A stretch of 64,000 nt of DNA, taken from positions 248,001 to 312,000 of the forward strand of contig NZ_NMUM01000030.1 of NCBI RefSeq assembly GCF_002812805.1, written 5' to 3'. Source of the DNA: Microbacterium lacus. GTDB taxonomy: Bacteria > Actinomycetota > Actinomycetes > Actinomycetales > Microbacteriaceae. Every line of letters begins with the position of its first letter. The first letter of the stretch is position 1. Below, in pieces: positions 45,074-53,461 of this stretch. A model generated the notes under the pieces. It worked only from the letters and a program-made list of their open reading frames with translations, made no database searches and was not told the DNA's origin. The position numbers were made by a program, and so were the translations under genes.

Positions 45074-45991
45074 ATGACGCCATCTACCGAAGTCGTTCGC
45101 TTGGACGGTCGTGTCGCCATCGTCACCGGCAGCGGTCGAAGCCTCGGGCGTGCCTATGCCCTCGCGCTTGCAGACGCGGGTGCCGCCGTCGTCGTCAACG
45201 ATGTGGACCCCGTGACGGCTGCCGAGACGGTGGCCGCCATCACCAGCACGGGCGGGCGAGCCGTCGCCGTCGTCGCGCCGGTCGGCCCCGCGAGCACGGC
45301 GGAGGCGCTGGTCGACGCGGCCCTGACGCAGTTCGGGCGCCTCGACGTCTTGATCGCCAACGCGGGCGTGCTGCGCGACCGCGTCCTGTGGAAGATGTCG
45401 GACGAGGACTTCGACGCCGTGGTCGACACGCACCTGCGGGGCACGTTCACGTGCGGCCGTGCCGCCGCGATCGCCATGCGCGAGCAGGGCGACGGCGGAC
45501 GAATCGTTGTGATCGGGTCGCCCGCGGGCCAGTTCGGCAGCTTCGGACAAACGAACTACGCCGCGGTGAAGGCGGGTGTCGTCGCGATGGCCCGCACCTG
45601 GTCGCTCGAACTCGCGCGGGCCGGAATCACCGCGAACGCGGTGATCCCCACGGCCCTCTCGCCGATGACGGCGACGATACCCGCGTACACGCAGGTCTAC
45701 GAGGACTTCCTCGCGACCGGCGAGATTCCGCGCGAATACCGAAGCAGCCACGCTCTGGGAACCCCCGAGGACGTTGCGCCGCTGCTGGTCTGGCTCGCCT
45801 CCGAGCGCTCTGCACACGTCACCGGTCAGGCCATCGGGATCGGCGGCGATCGACTCACCCTGTATGCGCACCCGTCAGCGCTCCGCACCCTCGACCACGA
45901 CGGCGGCTGGAGCGCCGAGCGGATCGACGAGGCGTGGCGAGACGATCTGGGCGCTCTGGCCCAGACATCCGGTCCGCCGGACCTGTCCTGA
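45074..45991 (+). CDS. Short-chain dehydrogenase/reductase
   Basis: A 305-residue SDR. It has the NAD(P) fold VAIVTGSGRSLGRAYALALADAG (TGxxxGxG, about residues 15-37), DVLIANAGVLRD (NAG), catalytic IGSPAGQFGSFGQTNYAAVKAG (Ser, then Tyr-x-x-x-Lys) and a C-terminal extension of about 50 residues past the core fold. This layout resembles the 3-hydroxyacyl-CoA-dehydrogenase-type SDRs (MFE-2/HSD17B4-like). The acyl-CoA synthetase gene follows after 9 nt, so both probably act on a CoA-activated side chain, perhaps of a phenylpropanoid. Start at ATG 45074 after AAAGGAGAAGCC. Confidence 0.87.
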   Translation: MTPSTEVVRLDGRVAIVTGSGRSLGRAYALALADAGAAVVVNDVDPVTAAETVAAITSTGGRAVAVVAPVGPASTAEALVDAALTQFGRLDVLIANAGVLRDRVLWKMSDEDFDAVVDTHLRGTFTCGRAAAIAMREQGDGGRIVVIGSPAGQFGSFGQTNYAAVKAGVVAMARTWSLELARAGITANAVIPTALSPMTATIPAYTQVYEDFLATGEIPREYRSSHALGTPEDVAPLLVWLASERSAHVTGQAIGIGGDRLTLYAHPSALRTLDHDGGWSAERIDEAWRDDLGALAQTSGPPDLS

Positions 45992-46000
45992 CGCGCGGTC

Positions 46001-47626
46001 ATGGCTACGGCGATGAAGGGGTACTACAGCGACGTCTGGCAGGCGCTCGGGCGCGCGATGCCCGACCGCACCGCGATCGTCGCCCCCGACGAACGCATCA
46101 GCTACCGACGGTTCACGGATGCAGCGGGCTCGCTCGCTCGCCATCTGACCGAACGGGGCCTGGGGCCGGGCGACGGCCTCGGGATTCTGCTCTACAACCG
46201 GCCCGAGTACCTCGTCGCCTTCTACGCGGGATTCGCGACGGGGATCGCTCCAACGCCCATCAACTACCGGTTCCGTCCCGCCGAGGTCGCCGGGCTGCTC
46301 AACGACAGCAGCGCTGGCGCCCTGCTCTATCCGGCCTCGCTGGCCGATGTCGTCGCGGAGGCCGTGCTGCTGTGCGCCATCCGTCCCGCGCTCATCGAGA
46401 TCGACGACGTGGGCGCGGGAACGGGTCCCGTGCTCGCCGGGGCGACCAGCTACGTCGATGTCATCGCGACGCCCGGGCGGTTGCCCGAGACACCCCCGCC
46501 CGGCGGCGAGCTCCGCCTCTACACGGGCGGAACCACGGGCCGGCCGAAGGCCGTGCTCTGGGGCGCGGAGGACATCCTGGACGTTCAGCTGTACTCGATC
46601 TACGACTCGGTCGGCGTCCGCCCACCGACCGATATGACGCAGGCCGTCGGCATCGCCCTCTCCCCCGAAACGCCCCGCGTCGTGAGCCTGCCGCTCGCCC
46701 CGTTCATGCACGGCACGGCGCTGTTCACCTCCATCAACACGTTGATCCTCGGCGGCACGGTCGTTGTCACCTCCTCCCCCCGCCTCGACGCCGACGACGC
46801 GGTGCGCCTGAGCATCGAAGAGGGCGTTACGCGGCTCATAGTGGCGGGTGACGCGATCGCCCTCCCCCTCGCCGCCGCCGCCGAACAGGCAGGCATCACG
46901 CGGCTCGGGCGCGTCTCGTCGGCGATCAGTTCGGGGATGCGCTTCGGAGACGTGGCCAAACGTCGCCTGCACGATCTCGGACTGACATCGATCATCGACC
47001 TGCTGGCCTCGACCGAAGGCGGGCCCTTCGCCGTGAATGTCACGACATCGGTCGAGGATGTGCCGGGCACTTTCCGGCTCATGCCGGGCGCCGTCGTGCT
47101 GGACGAGCAGCAGGAAGAGGTGCAGCACACGGTCGGCGCCCGCGGCATCCTCGCATTCCGGGGGACCCTGCCGCGAGGCTACCTGGGCGATGAGGAGAAG
47201 ACGCGTGCGACCTTCCCCGAACTCCGCGGAGTCCGACACGTCGTGCCCGGCGACTGGGTGCGCGTGCTGCCCGAGGGAGCGGTCGAGCTGCTCGGCCGTG
47301 GCAGCGCCGTCGTCAACACCGGGGGCGAGAAGGTCTACCCGGTCGAGGTGGAAGAAGCTTTGTTGACCCACGCATCCGTCGCGGATGCCGTGGTCTTCGG
47401 CATGCCCGACGCCCGCTTCGGCGAGGTCGTCACCGCCGTCGTCGTGCCGGCGCCCGGCGCGACGGTCGACACGGAACAGTTGCGCGATCACGTCGGTGCG
47501 CGCCTGGCCGGCTACAAGAAGCCGCGCAACGTCTTCGTCCGCGAGAGCCTCGAACGCACACCGCACGGCAAGGTCGACATGCTTCGACTGAAGGAGAGCG
47601 TGGCCGCTGAGCTCACGGTCGACTGA
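46001..47626 (+). CDS. AMP-binding acyl-CoA synthetase
   Basis: A 541-residue adenylate-forming enzyme that activates a carboxylate as acyl-AMP and then acyl-CoA. LRLYTGGTTGRPKAVLWG (about residue 170) is the P-loop-like A3 motif, DLLASTEGGPFA corresponds to A5, VPGDWVRVLPEGAVELLGRGSAVVNTGGEKVYPVEVEEAL contains the A7/A8 hinge, and PHGKVDMLRL is the A10 lysine region. The A3 Lys follows RP as usual. Substrate could be a fatty acid or a cinnamate/benzoate-type acid; the setting favours an aromatic or side-chain acid. An in-frame ATG four codons in is an alternative start. Confidence 0.9.
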   Translation: MATAMKGYYSDVWQALGRAMPDRTAIVAPDERISYRRFTDAAGSLARHLTERGLGPGDGLGILLYNRPEYLVAFYAGFATGIAPTPINYRFRPAEVAGLLNDSSAGALLYPASLADVVAEAVLLCAIRPALIEIDDVGAGTGPVLAGATSYVDVIATPGRLPETPPPGGELRLYTGGTTGRPKAVLWGAEDILDVQLYSIYDSVGVRPPTDMTQAVGIALSPETPRVVSLPLAPFMHGTALFTSINTLILGGTVVVTSSPRLDADDAVRLSIEEGVTRLIVAGDAIALPLAAAAEQAGITRLGRVSSAISSGMRFGDVAKRRLHDLGLTSIIDLLASTEGGPFAVNVTTSVEDVPGTFRLMPGAVVLDEQQEEVQHTVGARGILAFRGTLPRGYLGDEEKTRATFPELRGVRHVVPGDWVRVLPEGAVELLGRGSAVVNTGGEKVYPVEVEEALLTHASVADAVVFGMPDARFGEVVTAVVVPAPGATVDTEQLRDHVGARLAGYKKPRNVFVRESLERTPHGKVDMLRLKESVAAELTVD

Positions 47627-47650
47627 AGAGCCGGCGCATAACAGCGAGGG

Positions 47651-48433
47651 TCAGTCTCGTTCGGCCAGGATCCGCTCGAACCATGCGAGCGTCGCGCGCG
47701 TCATATCGGCGGGTTGACCGGATGCCTCGAGCTCTGCCAGTGATGCGCGCACCTCTTGTTCACGGCGCGGCGCGTGCTCGTACGAGCCCGAGACGAGCCG
47801 CTCCACGAGCGCCGCACCACCCTCGCCGAGCTCTTGCGCGATGCGGTCGCGCAACCAGACCTCGGAACCGGACACCCGCGCGGCTCCCAGACTCTCGATC
47901 ACGAGCGCCGCGAGGCCTTTCATGAAGATGCTCCGCAGCAGCTTCATGCGCGCCGCCTCGCCGGCAGCGCCCGGCACCACCGTGAGCGACATCCCGAACG
48001 GCTCCATGAGAGCCACAAAGCCTTCGGCGCCACCGCCGCTTGCGAGAAGCGCGGTGCGGTGGCCGTCGCGGGGCACGGGTGCGAGTACGGCCACATCGGC
48101 CATAAGCACCCCGGAGCGCTCCGCCCGCAGTGCGATCTGCTGCTTGATCTCCGGCGCGGTGGTGTTGAGGTCGGCGTAGATCGTCTGTGCGCCCAGGAGC
48201 GGGAGCGTCTCGGTTGCAACCTCGACGGCTGCTGACGCGCCGACGAGGCTCAGGACGAGATCCGCCCCGTTGATCGATTCGGACAGCTCGTCGCGCTGGT
48301 CGACCACGGGGCCCGGCGTCGTACGCGTGTCCTGGTACGGGTCGAAGCCGCGCACCTCGGCGCCGGCCCCGGCAAGCCCCGCCGCGTAGAGACGGCCGGC
48401 TTCGCCCAGTCCGATGATCGCGATTCTCGTCAT
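47651..48433 (-). CDS. 6-phosphogluconate-dehydrogenase-like oxidoreductase (DUF1932 type)
   Basis: A 260-residue protein with an NAD(P)-binding N-terminal fold IAIIGLGEAGRLYAAGLAGAGA and an all-helical C-terminal half containing LLRSIFMKGLAALVIESLGAAR, where Lys lies in the position of the catalytic Lys of beta-hydroxyacid dehydrogenases. The helical domain resembles DUF1932. Substrate unknown. A GTG four codons upstream (48445) is an alternative start. It converges with the acyl-CoA synthetase and lies upstream of nothing on its strand; the IclR gene is 53 nt behind it on the same strand. Confidence 0.8.
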   Translation of the reverse strand: MTRIAIIGLGEAGRLYAAGLAGAGAEVRGFDPYQDTRTTPGPVVDQRDELSESINGADLVLSLVGASAAVEVATETLPLLGAQTIYADLNTTAPEIKQQIALRAERSGVLMADVAVLAPVPRDGHRTALLASGGGAEGFVALMEPFGMSLTVVPGAAGEAARMKLLRSIFMKGLAALVIESLGAARVSGSEVWLRDRIAQELGEGGAALVERLVSGSYEHAPRREQEVRASLAELEASGQPADMTRATLAWFERILAERD

Positions 48434-48503
48434 GACACCCGTCACGATACCCGCGCGTCACGACACCCGCGGCGTCACGTTGCCCATCACGACACCCGCG
48501 GCG
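48431..48503. repeat. Imperfect tandem repeats between DUF1932 and IclR genes
   Basis: The motif TCACGACACCCGCGGCG or close variants occurs at 48442, 48458 and 48487, with a shorter version at 48431. The last copy includes the IclR stop codon. Likely local duplication; no dyad structure typical of a terminator was found here. Confidence 0.55.
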
Positions 48504-49368
48504 GGGCGGGCGGATCGTGCGGGTCGTGCGCGAGCCGCTCCAGGTACTCGATCGAGCGTCGCGACGAACCCACGAGAGAGCGGATGCCTCGGGATCCGTC
48601 GCCCTCGTCCGGAAGGTAGGCCTGCGCGAGGTCGTGCGAAACGCCCACCGCGGCGCGGCGCAGTAGGTCGATCAGGGACTGCGGCGACGCGCCATCGTTC
48701 GGCACGACCACGCCGAGCGCCGCATACACCGAGCCGTCCGGACCCGTCACGGGCACGGCGATCCCGGTCGATTCGGCATGAATGTGCCCCGCGCTGACCG
48801 CGTACCCGTCTGCTCGCACACGACGGACCTCACGGCGGAGCTCGTCCGGATCGACGATCGTCCGATCCGTGTACGCACGCAGACCACCGAGGATCACGTC
48901 CTCGACGACCGAAGGATCACCGTACGCGGCGAGGACGAGCCCGCTGGATGAGGCGAACAGCGGGATGCGCCCGCCGATCAGGGTCGCGTTCAGCACGGCG
49001 TCCTGCGCCGACATCCGCTCGATGAACAGCACATCACGACCCGCGCGAACCCCGAGCTGCACGTGCTGGCGGACGCGCTCGTGCACCGCACCGAGCCACG
49101 GCCGAGCGATCTCTCGCAGACCGACCGCGCCCGGCGTCCGACTCGCGAACTCCCACAACCGCACGCCGAGGCGATACGTGCGATCGGGCTGCCGCTCGAG
49201 CAGACCCTCGCGTTCGAGCTCGGCGATCAATCGGTGTGCGCTCGACGGCGCGAGCCCCGTGGCATCCGCGATCTCGGTCAGGGTGAGAAACGGATGCCAC
49301 GCGTCGAACGACTCCAGGATGCGCAGGTGCTTGTGCAGCACCGACTCCCCCGCGGATCCGCGAGCCAT
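48487..49368 (-). CDS. IclR-family transcriptional regulator
   Basis: A 293-residue regulator. The N-terminal winged helix is LHKHLRILESFDAWHPFLTLTEIADATGLAPSSAHRLIAELEREGLLER (about residues 12-60). The C-terminal effector domain has VHERVRQHVQLGVRAGRDVLFIERM and GYAVSAGHIHAESTGIAVPV (IclR ligand pocket). ATG 49368 follows GAGGAGGATGCC; in-frame codons upstream have no ribosome site. IclR proteins commonly control aromatic pathways. Likely targets are the DUF1932 gene downstream or the second O-demethylase gene upstream on the same strand. Confidence 0.9.
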   Translation of the reverse strand: MARGSAGESVLHKHLRILESFDAWHPFLTLTEIADATGLAPSSAHRLIAELEREGLLERQPDRTYRLGVRLWEFASRTPGAVGLREIARPWLGAVHERVRQHVQLGVRAGRDVLFIERMSAQDAVLNATLIGGRIPLFASSSGLVLAAYGDPSVVEDVILGGLRAYTDRTIVDPDELRREVRRVRADGYAVSAGHIHAESTGIAVPVTGPDGSVYAALGVVVPNDGASPQSLIDLLRRAAVGVSHDLAQAYLPDEGDGSRGIRSLVGSSRRSIEYLERLAHDPHDPPAPPRVS

Positions 49369-49479
49369 GGCATCCTCCTCGACGCATCCCGCGGCGCCGC
49401 CCACGCGGCCACCATGGGTGGTCGGGCGCCATGTTAGTCGACGGATCGCGCAACCCACGTTCGCGTGGGATCTCGGGCG

Positions 49480-50850
49480 TCAGCCGTTCGCGCGGTACAC
49501 GGTGCGAGCCCAGTCGTGGAAGGGCGCCGGGGCAACGGTCGCGCGAATCCGCACCTGGCGGTGGACGGCATCGACCGAGTGCTTCTGCGAGATCGGGTCT
49601 TCGCCCCAGACGACCTCGACGACCGATCCGTCGGCGATGTCGACGTCGAGTGTGGCGAGCGACATGTAGAGCTGGTCGTAGGCGACGTACCCGGCGTCGG
49701 TCGAGATGCCGACCGGCTTTCCCTCGAGCAGCACGGTGTCCATCTGGTACAGGCCGTAGCGCGCCTTCGGGAAGTCGAGGAACTTCGCGGGAATCCCCGG
49801 CTCAACCTGCGAGCGGACGACATCCGCGACGTCTTCGGCGTTCCAGAGCAGCGTGACCTTGTGTCGCGTCTGGTTCTCCTTGTGGCGCTCGAGCGCGGCG
49901 CGGCCGTGGAAGTCGTGGTCGAAGCGCACCGAGCGACCGAGGCCCAGGTCGTACGGCGTCATGTAGTAGTCGTGGATGTCGTCCGAGAAGAGCGACCCCG
50001 CGATCGATCCTGCTCGATCCGCGGGCAACCACTCGCGGTACTCGGCCAGGTCGTCGTCGAAGATGGCCGGGAACGGCGTCGGAACCCAACCGGACTCGAG
50101 CGGCGTCGCCGAGTACGCCTTCGCTCCGACCCGCCGGATGTCGAACTCGGCGCCCGCCTCGAGGATCGCGCCCAACACGACCTCGTTATCGGCCCACGGC
50201 CCGAAGAACTCGAATCCGGGCTGCCCCGCCATGCCGTGGCGCAGGCCCTTGACGGCGCGGCCGGCGATCGTGAAGTCGCCGATATGGAAGAACTTCACCT
50301 CGGGCACCGGACCGCCGAACAGCTTCTCCATGACCTCGTTGGCTGCGGGCCCCTGCAGTTCATACCGATAGAAGGTCGGCGGGCCCTGACGCATGTGCGA
50401 GTTGCCCTCGAGCCGGTGATGCACGTCCTTGCCCGCGGCCTCAGCCTTTTCGACGTTGAAGCGCACCCAGTCGATCAGCAGGTGGTGCCCGATCAGCACC
50501 AGTCCCTCGCGGTCTTCGGAGTTGTAGAACAGGATGCCGTCGCCGATCAGGTAGCCGTCCTGGTTGACCGAGATGAGCTGCTTCGCGATGCCCGGCCGGA
50601 AAGTGGCGAACGTGTTGGGCGAGATCGACTCCAGCAGCGGAATCAGGTCGGTTCCGCCGAGGAAGAGCTGCGTCATGTGGTGCGACTGGTCCATGAGGGC
50701 GACGGTCGTGTTCCACGCGCGCTGCTCGTCGCGCCAGTTGGTGAACTCGGGAGCGACGGGGAACGTGAACGCGGGCCAGTTCTGGTTGCGCAGCAGTTCG
50801 ACGGCGCCGCCGGCGCGGGTGATCGCCTGGGCGAGGGATTCGGATGTCAT
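49480..50850 (-). CDS. Second GcvT-fold O-demethylase-like protein (LigM paralogue)
   Basis: A 456-residue paralogue of the O-demethylase at 30953-32356. Shared landmarks include AGGAVELLRNQNWPAFTFPVAPEFTNWRDEQ in place of [14 protein letters not shown], the ALMDQSHHM block, LRHGMAGQPGFEFFGP, and ATPLESGWVPTPFPAI. Divergence is considerable, so it probably demethylates another methoxylated substrate. Two adjacent ATGs (50853 and 50850) follow AGGAAGG; the second gives the better 6-nt spacing. It is divergent from the LivGFHM importer across a 246-bp region, which links substrate uptake with demethylation. Confidence 0.82.
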   Translation of the reverse strand: MTSESLAQAITRAGGAVELLRNQNWPAFTFPVAPEFTNWRDEQRAWNTTVALMDQSHHMTQLFLGGTDLIPLLESISPNTFATFRPGIAKQLISVNQDGYLIGDGILFYNSEDREGLVLIGHHLLIDWVRFNVEKAEAAGKDVHHRLEGNSHMRQGPPTFYRYELQGPAANEVMEKLFGGPVPEVKFFHIGDFTIAGRAVKGLRHGMAGQPGFEFFGPWADNEVVLGAILEAGAEFDIRRVGAKAYSATPLESGWVPTPFPAIFDDDLAEYREWLPADRAGSIAGSLFSDDIHDYYMTPYDLGLGRSVRFDHDFHGRAALERHKENQTRHKVTLLWNAEDVADVVRSQVEPGIPAKFLDFPKARYGLYQMDTVLLEGKPVGISTDAGYVAYDQLYMSLATLDVDIADGSVVEVVWGEDPISQKHSVDAVHRQVRIRATVAPAPFHDWARTVYRANG

Positions 50851-51008
50851 CATCGACCTTCCTGTGGGGAGCGGGAAACTCATGCTGACACGACGTCACG
50901 GTGAAGTCGTCCGCCGTTTCCGTTCAACAGAAATCAGCACGCGCCACACGGATTCCGTCGGAAAGAATCACGATCACGACACAGGATGCAGGACTCACAC
51001 CAAGATCG

Positions 51009-51037
51009 TTGACAATCCACAGACGCATCCGTAAGGT
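51009..51037 (+). promoter_or_regulatory. Sigma70-type promoter of the importer operon
   Basis: TTGACA (51009-51014), a 17-bp spacer and TAAGGT (51032-51037) match the housekeeping consensus well, 60 bp before the livG-like start. The remaining divergent region (50851-51008) contains no gene or clear dyad. Confidence 0.7.
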
Positions 51038-51096
51038 CCCTGAAGCGGGATCTCACCCGACCCGAATGCAATGGTGCGACGACAAGGACGGTAGCT

Positions 51097-51879
51097 ATGG
51101 CGGCTCAGCTGACCTTGAATGAGGTGAATCTGCGCTTCGGCGGCGTCCGCGTGCTCGAAGACGTCGGGTTCACCGTGGAGCCCGGCCAGATCTTCGGACT
51201 GGTGGGCCCGAACGGTGCCGGAAAGACATCGCTGTTCAACTGCATCAGCGGGCACTACCGACCCACGTCCGGCTCGATCAAGATCGACGACACTGAGATC
51301 CTCGGCACCCGGCCGTCGAGCCTCGCGGCACTCGGTCTCGCACGCACGTTCCAGCACCCGGCCCTTCAGTTGCACTCGAGCGTTCTCGAGAATGTGCTGC
51401 TCGGTGGCCACTCACGCCTCCCGGGTGGCCCCGCCGCATGGTCGCTGCGGCTTCCTCCCACACCTCGGGCGGAGCGGGACCTCCGCACCGAGGCACGTGG
51501 CCTGCTCGAGCGGAACGGACTCGGCTGGGCCGCGGATCTTCCCGCGGACGAGTTGTCGCACGGCCTCCACAAGGGCGTCGAGCTCTGCCGGGCACTGATC
51601 TCTCGTCCGCGGCTCCTGCTCCTCGACGAGCCGGCTGCGGGCCTCTCCCACGGCGAGGTCGAGCAGTTCATCGCCACGATCCGGCGCCTGCGCGACGAAG
51701 AGGACATCACGGTCATCATCGTCGAGCACCACATGGGTCTGATCTCGGCGCTGACCGATCGCGTCGTCGTCCTCGACCACGGCCGCAAGCTCATGGAGGG
51801 CACGGCGGCCGAGGCGCAGTCGGACCCCCGGGTCATCGAGGCCTACATCGGAAAGGAGCCCGCGGATGACGCTGCTTGA
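51097..51879 (+). CDS. LivG-like ABC transporter ATPase
   Basis: First of two ATPases of a branched-chain-amino-acid-type importer (HAAT family) that here probably moves aromatic acids. The 260-residue protein has Walker A GPNGAGKTSLFN (about residues 37-48), Walker B LLLLDEPAAGL and the HAAT-type VEHHMGLI switch region. The usual LSGGQ signature is replaced by LSHGLHKGVELCRAL, which may lower ATPase activity or require the partner NBD signature. It overlaps the livF-like gene by 14 nt. Confidence 0.87.
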   Translation: MAAQLTLNEVNLRFGGVRVLEDVGFTVEPGQIFGLVGPNGAGKTSLFNCISGHYRPTSGSIKIDDTEILGTRPSSLAALGLARTFQHPALQLHSSVLENVLLGGHSRLPGGPAAWSLRLPPTPRAERDLRTEARGLLERNGLGWAADLPADELSHGLHKGVELCRALISRPRLLLLDEPAAGLSHGEVEQFIATIRRLRDEEDITVIIVEHHMGLISALTDRVVVLDHGRKLMEGTAAEAQSDPRVIEAYIGKEPADDAA

Positions 51880-52576
51880 GCTTGTCGACGTCACGGCGTC
51901 ATACGGGTCCGTCCAGGTGTTGGAGGGCGTCTCGCTCAGCGTGCCCGACGGCGGCGCCGTCGGGATCCTGGGCGCCAACGGCGCGGGCAAGACCACGACG
52001 CTCCGCGCGATCACCGGGGTCGTCCGCACGGGCGGCACCATCCGATTCGACGGGCGCGACATCAGTGGCATGCGCCCCGACCAGGTCGCAGCACTCGGGA
52101 TCGCACATGTTCCGGAGGGGCGCGGCACGCTCGGGCAGCTCTCGGTCCGCGACAACCTGCGCGTCGGTTCCTACCTGCGGAAGGACCGGAAGGCGATCTC
52201 GGAAGACATCGACTACTGCCTGGATCTGTTTCCGCAGTTGAAGGATCGCATCGGTTCGCACGCCGCGGCGCTCTCGGGCGGTGAGCAGCAGATGCTCGCC
52301 GTCGGGCGGGCGTTCATGGCTCGGCCGCGACTGCTGCTCCTCGATGAGGCATCTCTGGGGCTCGCCCCGAGCACCGCTCGCAACGTCTACGACGCGATCG
52401 GGCGCCTCCGCCGTGAATCCGGCATCGCGATGCTCGTCGTCGAGCAGAACGCCAACCTCGCATTCAGCCTCGTCGACTCGGCCACCGTGCTCGAGACCGG
52501 CAGGAACGTCCTCACCGGAACCTCGGCCGAGCTCAAGGGCATGGACGAGATCCGCCGCGCCTACCTGGGAGGGTGA
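51866..52576 (+). CDS. LivF-like ABC transporter ATPase
   Basis: Second ATPase of the importer, 236 residues. It has Walker A GANGAGKTTTLRA (about residue 35), HVPEGRGTLGQLSVRDNL typical of LivF, an intact LSGGEQQMLAVGRAFM signature and Walker B LLLLDEASLGL. It probably forms the ATPase heterodimer with the preceding LivG-like protein, whose signature is degenerate. Three nucleotides separate it from the permease gene. Confidence 0.9.
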   Translation: MTLLELVDVTASYGSVQVLEGVSLSVPDGGAVGILGANGAGKTTTLRAITGVVRTGGTIRFDGRDISGMRPDQVAALGIAHVPEGRGTLGQLSVRDNLRVGSYLRKDRKAISEDIDYCLDLFPQLKDRIGSHAAALSGGEQQMLAVGRAFMARPRLLLLDEASLGLAPSTARNVYDAIGRLRRESGIAMLVVEQNANLAFSLVDSATVLETGRNVLTGTSAELKGMDEIRRAYLGG

Positions 52577-52579
52577 GCG

Positions 52580-53461
52580 ATGGGTACCTTCGTCCAACTC
52601 GTCATCGACGGCCTGTCGGTCGGCTCGATCTATGCGGCGCTCGCGCTGGCAATCGTGCTCGTCAACCAGGCGACCGGATTGATCAACTTCGCACAGGGCG
52701 GGATGGCCGTGCTGTCGGCCTACCTGGCCTATGCGTTCCTGCAGCTCGGACTGCCGCTGATCGTCGCGATCATCATCTCGGTCATCCTGTCGTTCGCCCT
52801 CGGGGCGCTCATCGAACGGTTCGTCATGCGCCGCTTCGAGGGTGGTGAGCCCGACACCGCGATCGTCGTCACGGTGGGTCTGCTCACCCTCATCACCGGC
52901 ATCTGCGGCTGGATCTGGAGCTACAACAACCTCCAGTTCCCCTCGCTCTTCCCCCTCGACAGCATCAGCGTGCTCGGCGCCGTCGTGAGTGTGCGCTCGA
53001 TCGGCACGACACTCGTCATCGTCGGCATCATGCTCCTTCTGCAGCTGCTGTTCCTGCGTACGAAGCTCGGACTGGCGCTGCGTGCCGTTGCGAGCAATCC
53101 GCAGTCGGCGTCGTTCTCGGGCCTGCCCGTCGGCCGGCTCCTCATGACCGGCTGGGGTCTCGCGGCCGTGCTCGGCGCGGTGGCCGGCGCGCTCATCGCA
53201 CCGCAGCTGACCCTCACCCCCGGAATGATGGACACGGCGCTGGTCTACGCTCTCGCGGCCGTCATCCTCGGCGGCATGTCGAGCCCGATCGGTGTCGTGA
53301 TCGCCGCGTGGGCGATCGGCATCCTCGAGAACCTCGCGGCCGTCTATGTGCCGTTCATCGGATACGACCTGAAGATCGCGGTGCCGTTCATCCTGATCTT
53401 CGTCGTCCTGATCGTCCGCCCCCAGGGCCTGTTCGGCCGGAAAGATGTGGTGCGAGTGTGA
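52580..53461 (+). CDS. LivH-like ABC transporter permease
   Basis: A 293-residue membrane permease with about eight hydrophobic segments. It contains the LivH pattern VIDGLSVGSIYAALALAIVLV near the N-terminus, GLINFAQGGMAVLSAYLA after it, and RAVASNPQSASFSGLPVGRL, the EAA-like loop that touches the ATPase. Stop and start overlap with the LivM gene (TGATG). The importer genes lie between an O-demethylase and a binding protein, so methoxylated or hydroxylated benzoates are the likely cargo. Confidence 0.9.
   Translation: MGTFVQLVIDGLSVGSIYAALALAIVLVNQATGLINFAQGGMAVLSAYLAYAFLQLGLPLIVAIIISVILSFALGALIERFVMRRFEGGEPDTAIVVTVGLLTLITGICGWIWSYNNLQFPSLFPLDSISVLGAVVSVRSIGTTLVIVGIMLLLQLLFLRTKLGLALRAVASNPQSASFSGLPVGRLLMTGWGLAAVLGAVAGALIAPQLTLTPGMMDTALVYALAAVILGGMSSPIGVVIAAWAIGILENLAAVYVPFIGYDLKIAVPFILIFVVLIVRPQGLFGRKDVVRV

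Noticed and set aside
53308..53460. N-terminal extension of the LivM permease
   Set aside because: It overlaps livH out of frame; the ATG at 53461 forms the usual TGATG junction.
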